Positions 22,484 to 33,141 of a stretch of DNA of 64,000 nucleotides are shown here, piece after piece. Source of the stretch: Oscheius onirici (Eukaryota > Nematoda > Chromadorea > Rhabditida > Rhabditidae); contig OW051468.1 of assembly GCA_932521025.1 (NCBI GenBank), positions 8,556,064-8,620,063 of the forward strand, read 5' to 3'. The translations under genes and the position numbers were made by a program. The notes under the pieces are model-generated. The model searched no databases. It had not been told where the DNA came from and saw only the letters and a program-made list of their open reading frames with translations. The stretch's first letter is position 1, and each line of letters opens with the position of its first letter.

Positions 22484-24606
22484 GAGAAAGAAGGAGACAC
22501 ATGGGTTAAGGTTAAAGGCAAAGAGTGGGAAAAAAATTCAGGTTCAGCACACACTTTACTGTGTAGCGGAGAGGAAGGGGATGCCGTGAGAAGAGAGGAA
22601 CGGGTTTGCCCCCTGCGGCATAGAAAGACGCCGTGATCTGATCTGATTTGTTGACAGGGCGATTAGGACAGATTTTTGGCGAGAATGTTTTTTTCTGGGG
22701 CAGAACGGTGATCTTTGAAGACGGGCTTCTTTTTCAGAATAGGTTTTGGCAGCAAGGCTGGAAGTAAAATTCTTCGTAAAGAATGAATTTGAGCTGATTT
22801 GCGACTGTATTTGAAGGGTTCACCTTCAATTGAACCGGCAATCACTTTGAAAAATGTGAACTGACCAAAACCACTAGAGGTCAGAAGTAGTTTCACGTCA
22901 TTTAGTCGAGCGGGTCAAAAAAGAGTAAACGCAAGTGGAGAAGATCAAGAACAAAAGCAGTAACGGGCGGAAAGAGAAACAACGGTATCTTAAAGACCGG
23001 CTTGCGTTTGTGGCACGAGACTTGGACGGAACCGCCTGCGGCGGCCGTGACCTTGACGCCGCCCCCATTGGCAGAACGGAAAGACGAACAGTCAAGAGGT
23101 GGCTTTCTCCGGTGCTCTTACCAGATGTATGTGAGTTCAAGGACAAAGATAAGTACCGCTACGACAATTATTCAGATAAAAATAAAAATTACACGACGTT
23201 CGAGCATGTAGGTTACTTTTTGGAGTAGAAAACGGCAGGGTGGAATTAATTTCGGAAATAGTTCGGCATGCAGCACTGTCAGTTCAATTTTTTGTGGCAG
23301 GATGGCCTGAAACGTCGTTTCCATCCATTTTTGAGCTGGGAAAAACTCAGAGGACTTATTGAATTCAGCATGTATGTGAAATAAAACCCCCCTGGACGAA
23401 AAGAGAGAGCAACGAATGAAAATTTCCATGAACCACACGTGAAACATCGCACAAGCTACCTTCTATTTTCGGGTGATATTTACGTTCCAGGGATTATTAT
23501 CTAAATTTATTGTTTTCGACTAGTAGAAAAGTACAAATTAGCACCAGCTGATTCATAGTTCAGTCACATACTAGATAGTTTGACGACCACGACAAAGGAC
23601 AATCGTGGTCACTTGAAAAAGTGCAGTTTTCTGTCAAGAAAGAAGAAGAGGAAACATCGAGATCAACTGTATGAGACGCACTGGCTTCAGAACTAACACC
23701 AAAACCACCAAGGAAAACGAACAGATGACGGTGACGCCCAGAGAGAAGGATTGTTATTGATAGTGTCTCTCTCGACAGTTCGTCGAACCGCCAAAAAGTT
23801 TATTGAAATGAAAGATAGAGACCGTTATTTGTCCACATCGAACAATTAATGTTCTACTGCCAAAAACAAATTGGAAAGAGACGGGAAGTGATGGCTGAGT
23901 GAATAACAACAAGGAGAAAGTGTATGTTGCGGAATTTCTTGTTTCAGAGTGCGGCAAGATCTAACCAGTCTCTGTTAGCACGGAACGAACACTTTCACTG
24001 ATCCGTATATCAGTTTGGAGTGATGGAGGCGGGAGGGGGTGGACGAGCGGAAATGTGAACCGAAACCCATTTCAATGAAGTATGTGATGTTATAGTAGCA
24101 GGGAGTTCTGTAGTCCTAAATCATGACCTTTATACAAAAATCGCTACGGTCTTCGCAAGATCTCATGCATTATCTATATTGTCAACATAACAGCCAATTA
24201 AAATAGATAAAATGAAAATATAATAGTCCATTTAATGCGATGCGGCAGGAGAACCCATATTGGAACGATGATTTCATACGGGACGCTAAGCAGACTCTAT
24301 CCTTATGAGCGGTCCGTGTTCTCGACTGGCTCAGCACTGATGGCCTCCGGATCTTCTCCTTCGGCACGCCGTTCGTCTTCCTTCGATACTTTCTCTTACT
24401 TGTAAGCCACGAGATCTTTTAGATGCTTGCTTAACGTCTTTCACTTTCCTCTCCCCGAATCCTCTCGATTGTCACATCTTCGGAACCAGCTCCTACGCCT
24501 GGACAAGCCGGACGTCGGATTCGAATACACTTTTCCTCGACTGTCGTGACTGAACAGTTCTATCCTGTCAACTGTCACATTGAGAATGAGCAAATAATAT
24601 TATTTA
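20270..24606. other. Gene-poor interval
   Basis: No exon chain with conserved content was found on either strand. Short open frames here have random composition. A (TC)n tract lies at 22451-22481. A near-identical block of about 27 bp (GGGCGATTAGGACAGA) recurs at about 22055 and 22646. It could hold regulatory DNA of the flanking genes or decayed repeats. Confidence 0.5.
22451..22481. repeat. (TC)n microsatellite
   Basis: Uninterrupted CT dinucleotides for about 31 bp inside the gene-poor interval. Confidence 0.9.
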
Positions 24607-25468
24607 CTAGACAAAAGATTTCAAAACGATAATAGCCACCAGGAGACTGGCTGAGATCATGGTCCCGAAAGCTGCCTTGGTATCGGGCTTGCTAGTACCT
24701 TGAGTAGCAGGTTGACTTGGTTGTGTGGCATTCTGGGGGGCAGGTGTTGTTGAATTAGCTTCTGGGAAAGTGGCAAGAACTTGACAAACGTATGTCTGAT
24801 TCGAGCTGCAAACTTCGGGACTAAAAATACATATTTTCTAGATGTTGGGTAACAACTTACATCCAGTCACGTTGTCCCCTTGCTAGCGTGACGCATTGCT
24901 TGTTCTCTGTCATATTGGCGCGTAGCAGCGAGTTTGTAAAGTTGACCGACTCATTGGAGGTCCAGGAAAAGTTGCCGTTCATGAACGTATTTAATCCAAT
25001 CCAGGTCTTGTTGTGGACATCGTCCAAGTGTAGAACTGTTACAACAGCACTTTCTGTGTCGTCTTTGATAGAGACCAAGTGCCCTTCCAACTGCTTGCAG
25101 TGGCTCTCGGCATCGAGGAAAGTCACTGGACTGTCAACATGCAGATAGCACCTGAAAAATAGAGATTTGATTGTTTTTACTGTAAAATTGGGTCTCCTCC
25201 AGGATTGCAAGAACCTGGGAAATTCGAGACTGAGCTCTGAACAGCGCCGCAACGAAGGATTCACAAGAAAGCTCTGAGCAGCGGAAGATTTCCTTCCAAA
25301 AAGGCGTGTTTTGCATTTTCAAATGATTTTTTTGAGATTCCAACTCTAACTTTATTTAACCTACTTCTTGTAATAAGGATTGTAAGTGAAGTTGGCTGGA
25401 CACTGAGCAAGGGCAACGGCTGGAACGAAAAGAAGAAGAGCGACCAGGAGCATGTTGAAGAGATGCAT
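24607..25468 (-). CDS. Single-domain C-type lectin with GPI/TM-like C-terminus
   Basis: Exon 1 (MHLFNMLLVALLLFVPAVA, a signal peptide) joins across an intron of about 225 bp to the lectin exon starting CYLHVDSPVTFLDAESHC, with NKTWIGLNTFMNGNFSW and several NxS/T sites. A third exon gives EVCSSNQTYVCQVLATFP, a Thr/Pro/Gln stalk, and a hydrophobic end (AAFGTMISASLLVAIIVLKS, then FV) with stop at 24609. A hydrophobic extreme C-terminus without a cytosolic tail suggests a GPI anchor or a tail-type membrane anchor. It differs from the soluble two-domain lectins at 0-8 kb. A TATAAAA lies shortly upstream of the ATG. Confidence 0.82.
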
Positions 25469-26099
25469 CAAATCACAACTGGGCTCCTTTTATACGGGAG
25501 ACCGATGACTCGTCCTCTTCCTGATAACCAAGTTTTGTGAGGGAAGGAATTCGAGGGCTGGGGGCCGTTATGACTATTTTCATAGCCAGTTGAGGTTTGG
25601 AAATTCTGAGAAAGGCAAACAGAGCTCCCAAACGTCAACGCATCACCCTATTTTATCACTTGTGTGACCTCTTTGAAAGAGTATGGGAATTTCAGAAGGG
25701 AGTATGAATCAGAGTGGTGAATTCATGCACAAGACTCCATTTGCGCTAAGATTTGAGACTAAACATTTCTTGAAAGAGCGAGATTCTATAAAAAAGCGTT
25801 TAAGTTTATAGCCATCTTGTGGTGGAATTAGTATTCAGCACAGTTCAATAACAACGTGGCGATTTATTTTGCCCCAGAAGAAAAAGATCGAAACCAGTCG
25901 AGTAAAACGAAATGAGAACATGAAAGGAACTGTGGGTCAGCGACAGCGAAGTGATTGATGGAAACAAGAATATCAAATGTTATGGAAGGAAGAGCTTTGT
26001 AAAACTTGTTATCAAATTAAACTCCAATATCTCTCTACTACTAAAGCGCAATGGTGTCTGTGGTGGACTGTTTATTTATTTGTTTGTTCCTCCGGGACC

Positions 26100-26171
26100 T
26101 AATATTTTGGTGTATTGTTAAGAGTCGCCGGCTTCACCCAGACGACCCGGGTTCGACTCCTCTTCTCGGGA
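26100..26171 (+). pseudogene. tRNA-Glu-like head of the SINE-like element
   Basis: TTGGTGTATTGTTAAGAG matches the A-box half of tRNA-Glu. The centre GGCTTCACCCA resembles its anticodon arm (UUC), and CCCGGGTTCGACTCC is a good B box. Acceptor ends do not pair and one base is missing in the anticodon arm, so it is not a working tRNA. A run of T follows the CTCGGGAAA end. Confidence 0.55.
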
Positions 26172-26236
26172 AATATTTTTGCTAAAATCTTTTGAGTAGG
26201 AAATAGAGGCAGGCTAACCGGTAGGGGATCAGAACA

Positions 26237-26336
26237 GATCGGTTGACTGGGGAAGGGATCAAAAAGGATCGGTTGACTGGGGAATGGATCTAAACAAATC
26301 GGTTGACTGGGGAAGGGACCAGAAGGGATCGGTTGA
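26237..26336 (+). repeat. Minisatellite, about 30-bp unit, four copies
   Basis: Repeats of GATCGGTTGACTGGGGAAGG with small changes in the spacer; the last copy runs straight into the CTGT tract through GACTGTCTG. Confidence 0.85.
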
Positions 26337-26512
<176 letters not shown>

Positions 26513-26976
26513 GTATCTAAACTATCTAAAGCGCAATGGTGTCAAAACTTGGACGACCGTTGTTACGTACGTGAAAGTCATCGTAGGCGACTGGTATGTG
26601 TAAAAAGCGGCATCGAAAAGAAAGGTGGTTTGGATTTCATAAAAATCGAGCAACACCACCCCTCTGTAATCCTGCGTGCCAACTTCAAATTGGGCCGGAA
26701 ATGAAGCTGGCTGCTTGGCAGGGAACAGTAAGACTTTAGCTTCATTTGAACAAATTCATTCAGGAAAAGGCAAAACAAAACTCAGTGACACGTGTTTCAG
26801 GTTATCACAATCAGTTGGTGTACGGGAACGAGAATATAAGTACATCCCAGTATTGCAGTGAAAATAAAGCATAATTTCAAAAAAGGGATTGCCTAATTGA
26901 AGAGTCTAAAAGCTCAAAAAGACGGAAAGACAGGGACCCTGAGAGAGGTAGAGAGGATAGGAAAGAGGGAGCTATG

Positions 26977-29900
26977 CTACAGTTTTTTGAATTTGGCAAT
27001 GACGTTGTCGAGCCGGAGGTAGTTTTCCTCGGAAATTTTCTTGTAGTAGCTGTTTCGGGAATCGCGGATCTGACGGAGGAGCTAAATATTTTTGGTTATT
27101 TATCAAAATTGAGTGCTCACCTTGAGACATTCTTCCGACTTTTCCCTTCTCTCCTCGGCAGCCACATCGACTCCAATCGCCGAAAAGTATTGTGCGTTTT
27201 TGACCAGTTTGTCCAAGAGGCCATTGCAGATGTATTCAAGACTTTCGAGGCAGGAAACAGTACAACTGCTTTCGTCCAGGAGATCTAAAAAAATGGAATA
27301 GTTAGCATGTTCAACTGAAAGCAAGCTGAATTTTGGGTGAGCAGAGGAGCGCCTCTTTTTTTCAACATCTCATATTAGGGCAGCGCGCAAGAACTTGCCA
27401 ATACACAATAGCATTTCGCATTGTTAAGCAATTTTTTCTAATATTTATTTAACATGCAAAATATGGTTTGTTCAAAAAAAAAAAAAAGAGAGCTCGACAG
27501 TAACCCATTTAATTCGCTGCAAGACCGGAATAACAACAGAAAACTTGGCTGAGTATCCTATCTTTCCATGTTATAAGGGTCTCGCGCGGAAACAAATGGG
27601 TTACGGTCGAGCTCTCTTTTTTTTTTTTTAACAAATCATAGACCGCGATGCACAATAATTTGAAGAAAAGAACATCGGTCGTTGAAAACTGCTTTACCAA
27701 AATTAGCGAGCCTGATTGAAAAGATACCTTTAATCCTGGGCAGATATCTGTGTACGAGACCGATATCCCACAAATTTCGACGATTATAGTGGGACAAAAC
27801 AGTCTTCAAGACAAAACTGTCGTAGAAAATGACTTCCTTTGCCGCAGCTTCTTCCAGGCCAAAGCGACGAACAGCCGATTCTGCTTGATGGAGATCTGAG
27901 AATGAGAGAGCAAAATGAAACACGTTCAAGGCAACTCACTCTGTATCCGAAGTTTGCTCTCTTTCATGACTTTCTTCCCCTTGGATTCAAACTTTAATAA
28001 CCACACGTCGATTGATACGGCTTTGGTTTTTTCCGGAGAGGCTTTTCGAGACACCGGTTTCTTTTCGGATGCAACTTTTACAGCAGGAGAGGGAGCTCTA
28101 TTCCCTGCCAAAGAGTGTCGACTATTACTGTTACTGAAAATTTGTCTTTCTGGGGAAAACACGAAGATTTCTTACCTTCTCGAGTTCTTTAAAGCATTCT
28201 CTTCTGGAGTTTTTGGTCTCTTATTATTGGGATCAATCGGCGGGATGCAGTGAGCCGAAGGAGATCTCGGTCTCGTCGTTACTTTTTCTTTTGCCCTGAA
28301 ATTTTTTTTTGTAAAAAACATGTTAAAAAAAAACTTACGATAGCCTCTCAGTAGTAGTTGCCGCTCTGTGAGGCTTCCGTACCATAGTCGAGATTCTCGG
28401 CTCGGATTTTTCCTGGACCGGTGGTCGCGCTATCAGAACTGGAGCCTGAAAATCCACTGTTTTGAATAAAAGAGGAAAACTACCATTGCTGGCTCCTCCG
28501 GATCGGAACTGGCTGGACTCGGAGTTGACGGGATGGGCGAGTTTTGATTCGAGGAGATGATTTCCCCGGTCAGAACTTCCTGAAAGAGAAAAGTTTTAGT
28601 ACAAGTTTGCGCTGCCGACTCAAAGCCAAAAATAACAAACTATAGTAAAAAGGTAAAGACTCCGGCCTCTGCAATTATGGGGTGCTGGGCACGGGGGAGA
28701 GAGGAAGCCCCGGAGGAACATGGAAACCGCTAGCCTGGTCAATAAGAGTCCTCTCAGGTGACCGAGAGTTTTTTTTCCCATCTTGAGGAAGCTTAGAAGA
28801 AACTATAAATAGAGTAACGAAAACGCAGAAAACAAGACTCCATTTAAGGAAATCAACTTTACTCGAAGAAGGAGAGCTTTGATTGGTAGATGGACAGAGA
28901 CACTCTTGCTGGGAAAGGATTACCCGATTAAGTAGTGAGATAATTCTACTGGTCAGTCGGATGAGGTCACGTCGCCTGAGCAACGAATTAACCAAAGAGA
29001 GAGAGAGGGAGAGGGAACGGCGGAACTTCTTAGCAATGGATTGTCTGGGAGAGTCACCCGTTTAATGAAAGGGTGTTCGAGCCTTTGGAGATGTCTTTGT
29101 TGACATTCGGATCAGTTATGGGTCTGTTCAGTGGAATCATTCCCCTGGTTAATTCAGGTTCAGTAAGAATACTTGTCCCTAGTCCATCTTCCTCTCTCCT
29201 GTTTGCATTCAAACCCTCGTGAGAGATCCATCAACCCCATCGAAAGTTTCTCTCGCATATTAGTGCACTCAGCCATCCGTGTACAAGATCGGTAATCCAC
29301 TGGTTCGAACCCCATTCTCAGACTCGCGCCGTTCGTATACTGACCTCGACGCTATAAGAGACGAGTGAGAGAGCTCCGTCCGTGTTGTAAGAAATCAGAT
29401 CCACGGAGTCGTCGCTGAGACTCACGTTCAACACCTGAACACTAGTATTTTACACTACGGGCGGAATGTGATTACATGATGTCCAGTCGGTAGTTGACAG
29501 CTGGAGAGTGTATCACAAGGTTCCCACGTCAAGATGCGCAACTCGAGATCGGTGCAGGCTACGAGGAAGTCGGCTGAAAAAAGAGTTTGAAAAAGTGACG
29601 CACGCAAAAACTGACTGTCTGGACTGCTGCCGGCAAAGGAAATGCCTCGAATTTCACCATAAAGAGGGTCAGAAACGGAGACGCATTCCATCTGATCCAT
29701 GCAAATAAAGCGAACTATTCTGTCCAAGCCGACACTGGCCAGCAGTTTTTCGGCCGAATTGAAGGACACTCCGGAGCTCTGTAAGATTTTTGTCGTTGTC
29801 TTTGAATACACTTACGGAATAGCCAAATCTGTTCAGAATCTGTCTGTTCCGAACATCGAACAATTGTAGGGAAGTGTCTGTTCCGACTGCCAGAATAGAG

Positions 29901-30323
29901 TCATCTGGGGAGATGTCCAGACATCGAATTGGACCGCTGGCTCTCCCGTCCAGGACCTTGGCCGGATGACAACGGATATCCCACATGATCCACGAGGAAT
30001 CTAGAGAACCGGAAAACTGAAAACAAATGAATCTAGACTGATAACAGGCTTACCCAGTTGTAGATGGAATTCCGTCTGGGACATATGGCATGGACTGGTA
30101 GACTGTGACCGGCAAGATTTCGTATTTCTCGACCTGAAAAAATATGGTCCATTTACGATGATAAGATTAGCACTTTCTCTCGTTCCAGATAGTCAAAAAC
30201 TTGTACGAACCTGAATCGACATCATAAAGTTTAATTAAAGCTGAACTGGATATGGCTACATTTCTCTCGTCGCGACTAACACAAACAGTGTCGGCAACAC
30301 CGTGGAACGCGAGGCGAGCTACC
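26977..30323 (-). CDS. katnb1: Katanin p80 WD40-containing subunit B1, 5' end incomplete
   Basis: The N-terminal part forms six WD40 blades, for example RLAFHGVADTVCVSRDERN, IRNLAGHSLPVHAICP, GPIRCLDISPDDSILAVGTD and GVSFNSAEKLLASVGLDR, matching one full propeller. A low-complexity Ser/Pro/Lys linker (SNQNSPIPSTPSPASSDPEE, RPKTPENALK) follows. The C-terminal con80 region has ESAVRRFGLEEAAAKEV, HRYLPRIKGIF and FSAIGVDVAAEERREKSEEC, ending AKFKKL with stop at 26979. Katanin p80 targets and regulates the microtubule-severing AAA ATPase p60, and con80 binds p60. The initiator exon was not identified: the first sure exon begins at 30323 after ATTTTCAG. Two introns carry a palindromic element (27466-27637) and a tRNA-like segment (29253-29326). 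Confidence 0.82.
27466..27637. mobile_element. Palindromic MITE-like element in a katanin intron
   Basis: Ends are inverted copies of about 40 bp: TTTGTT, an A tract, then GAGAGCTCGACAGTAACCC on the left, and the reverse complement on the right with one or two changes. The 172-bp element has no coding capacity. Its centre (GAGTATCCTATCTTTCC) resembles the centre of the element at 42483, so they belong to one family. Confidence 0.65.
29253..29326 (+). pseudogene. tRNA-like sequence in a katanin intron
   Basis: TTAGTGCACTCAG, an anticodon-arm-like CCGTGTACAAGATCGG, and CACTGGTTCGAACCCC have tRNA order and spacing, with a good B box. Acceptor strands do not pair, so it is probably a decayed tRNA or another tRNA-derived element. 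Confidence 0.4.
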
Positions 30324-31047
30324 TGAAAATTTAGGAATTTGCTCCTCCAAAACTATTCAAATCTTGGGTAATTTAGACCCGTCTTCCCTGTTTACCCAGT
30401 TCCTTCGGAATTATTTTGAAGCGTGCTCTTATTGATCTTTGACTTGGCCTTTCTGAACCAGCCTGGAAGGAGAAAACTCCATGTGCAAACAGAGCAGTTT
30501 CCGATGTCAAGACACACATTTAATATGGTGAAAAAGAATCTCGACAAGTCAAACATTCTTTTGGTTCTCGAACTTTTGAACATCTCCGCAAAGTGTTTTT
30601 GGAAAGCCCATTCTGTTCAATACTCCGGGCCTCGATCCTCTCACACGCTTCCCGCAGAGATACAATAACGGTGATGGATACATGTATTACATGTAATCTC
30701 TCGTAAACTGTCGGCTTTATTGATTCCGAATCTGGCTTCCGTCCAGTGTTTGTGTGTCCCTCCGCCCTCGTCTGTACGAGAACTAGTTCCATGGAAAGAG
30801 GACCTTGAAATTGAGTCTCTCGATTGTTTTTTGCACGAAGGTTGATGGATCCGTTAGCGGCGGCCAGGTGAAAATTAGTGCCCTGCCAAGACTATTATGA
30901 ATAATTTATGGGCCATTGGTCTGGTCAAACAATGGCGCCAAAAAGATTTTTATGACAGCTGATAAACCTTACGCTTGAATAGGGTTCAATGTTGATCAGA
31001 CCCCCAGCTGGTAACTGGTCATTATTTATTGCCAATCGGACTCTTCG
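30324..31047. other. Spacer upstream of katanin
   Basis: It may hold the first katanin exon, but none was placed with matching start and phase. A short Cys-containing frame near 30400-30560 on the minus strand was considered weak. Confidence 0.35.
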
Positions 31048-31606
31048 CTATCTCGTCCCCTGAGAACTACCATCCCTCGCTCTCTGCTTGCTAATATGGC
31101 TGACAGCTGCTGCAGAGAGCGTTCGGAAATGGACAATGACCGCAGCTTGAGGGCAGTATGTTGTTCCTTCCGCTTCGGCATGAAACATTAACCGCGGGAT
31201 GCATTTATAGAGAGTGCTCGCACTCGACACTTGAACACCCTGCTGTTGAAAAAGATATCAGGCCCCGGAAACGGCCGAATAAAAGAGGCCGCCTGATAAG
31301 GTTCTGTGTTGACTCACCTGTGAAGAAGACTTGAGGCCGTAGGCAGAAAAGGGATTTCCCGAATAAATTACATCGTATCGACGAGAATATACAGCAAAGG
31401 AGGGAACAGATGGCAGATGAGAAGACAGAACTGAAATTAGGACAAATTTTAAGAGGGAAGATTGGAGTCTGATTACGCTTCTCAATCATTTCGACACATG
31501 GTTCTCTGGGAAGGCGATTGATGCAAATGAGGCAGCGCAGAAGAGAATGCGTAAGTTTTATAGAGGAAGGGGTGTGGTCAGCTGCCAAAAGGGCATGTCT
31601 TTTCAA
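31048..31606 (-). CDS. Hypothetical protein, weak model
   Basis: Three pieces can be spliced in phase: an exon ending CVEMIEK, a 53-nt intron, an exon with SSHLPSVPSFAVYSRRYDVI, and a last exon with GVQVSSASTLYKCIPRLMF, ending DGSSQGTR with stop at 31050. A TATAAAA lies at about 31560. No family is recognised. The first exon is the least certain: reading straight through gives a signal-peptide-like stretch (LLKFVLISVLSSHLPS) instead. It may be a short secreted protein or a chance chain of open frames. Confidence 0.3.
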
Positions 31607-32401
31607 ACACGCCGAGTTTTGGTCAAATTTTTGAGAAACTCACTTTCATACTTCATATCAAGCAGCACACGTGCAAAAGTAGGCAATTTGTCGTTCACAT
31701 TTGTCGATTAAAGCTCTGAAAACTGTCCGTTTGCAACAAAAACGCGAAATGTGAGAAATAGAATAGGGACGAGAGCTAAAAGAGTGCAAATATAGTCGAG
31801 ATCAATGGCAGAACGCTCCAAAAGAGAGGTCGCACTGCCGCGAAGCATAATCAAACCATTAGTCGCCTGGGCTTGGCTGGCGCCTCGAAGATATATAGGG
31901 CAGATAAGGGGATTTTTGACGCAATGTTGAACGTCTTTCGACACTTAGGATAGAAAGAAACAATTGATCTCGGTGGAATTGGGACGTCCAAAGAGGAAGA
32001 AGTGTATTCGGAGGAGGATTAGAGTCTCGAGGACGGCGGTCGGAAGCCAAAAAAAGCAAAAATTTCGGCGGAGAGGGACGGACTCTCACCCCGACGGGAG
32101 GAACTCCACGCTGATTGTTTTACAGACCTTGTGCGCGTTAGAGCGAAAAGATGCGTACGTGTTTACGGATCATGGCCGTTTGAGCAAAAATTCTCTTGCT
32201 GACGTTGCCTTCCGTTGTTCCTTTATTATTTTCCCTTCTTTCTTCCAGCTTTTTTTTTGCACTAAGACTCTCGAAAAAGCGTAACAAACATATTGCCAAC
32301 TTAAAAGCGCAGATATTACCAGCTAAATGGATATTCACCTCTGCCATTTTTGTTTGAAACTTCTCTCCCATTTCTCTCCAAATCGCAAATAAATACAGAA
32401 A

Positions 32402-32877
32402 ATGGACGGATTCATCGCCATGCTGCCCGAGCCGTTCCAGAAGCTCTCCAGTCATATGGATTTTCCAGGACAGAAGGCAGCCGAAAGAACATTTCAGGTT
32501 TGTTTTGTCTATTTTTTCTCATACAAGTTCGAAAAATCAGGTAATCCTTGTCATTGCCGGCTTCATCGGGTTCGGCATCGGTTTCTACACCCAGCAACTC
32601 AGTCACGCAATCTACACCGTCCTCATCGCTGCCGGATTTGCCAGTCTACTCGTCATTCCCCCTTGGCCGTTTCTCTTCCGCAAAAATCCCATCCAGGTTT
32701 GTTTTTTACTACTTTTTGCACAAAATGACGAAATTACTGAAAAATTTCATTGATAAAACCTTCAGTTTTCAGTGGCTTCCGGCCGGAACGAACAAGAAAC
32801 TAAAGAGTAACGAGGAGAAACAGGAACGCAAGGATAAGAAGGAAACCGAGAAGAAGGAGACCAAAAAGACCAAATAA
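32402..32877 (+). CDS. spcs1: Signal peptidase complex subunit 1 (SPC12)
   Basis: Exons 32402-32497, 32541-32696 and 32773-32877. Begins MDGFIAMLPEPFQKLSSHMD, then FPGQKAAERTFQVILV. Two transmembrane helices form a hairpin: ILVIAGFIGFGIGFYTQQ and AIYTVLIAAGFASLLVIP. The positively charged cytosolic tail ends EKKETKKTK. This is the standard SPC12 layout of the ER signal peptidase complex, which shields membrane proteins from cleavage and helps the complex in the ER membrane. An acceptor (AAATACAG) lies 2-3 nt before the ATG. It is the first gene of a same-strand trio with Lon and TTC1. Confidence 0.9.
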
Positions 32878-33141
32878 GTCTTTCCTATTTCTAACCAAAG
32901 AAATAATATGTAAGATTCTGTGATCTTCTCTTGTATAACTGTCTCTCTCACTGTCTGTCTGTTATTGCATCATATTGGGTTGTTTTCCTGTTCTATGGGG
33001 CTAATAAATGTATTTATTTCACCCTTCTTCACTCAATTTTCTATTTTTTATGTGTGAGTTTCGAAAACAATACCTTTTGCTCTTCGTCCTGTTCGAAGTT
33101 TGTAATTTTTGCATCATAATCCATAAGAAAGGTTCTCAGAA

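Noticed and set aside
28675-28995. Minus-strand frame with a hydrophobic stretch (WSLVFCVFVTLFIVSS)
   Set aside because: It lies within a katanin intron, lacks a clear Met and signal peptide, and has no recognised similarity.
30361-30384. Reverse-strand sequence resembling the SL1 spliced leader (GGTCTAAATTACCCAAG)
   Set aside because: No donor GT follows the leader-like part and no Sm site is seen; similarity is partial and lies just before a katanin exon.
31708-31944. Minus-strand frame with a hydrophobic end (YICTLLALVPILFLTFRVF)
   Set aside because: No splice partners in phase; a 15-base match to the GT31 exon is too short to argue homology.
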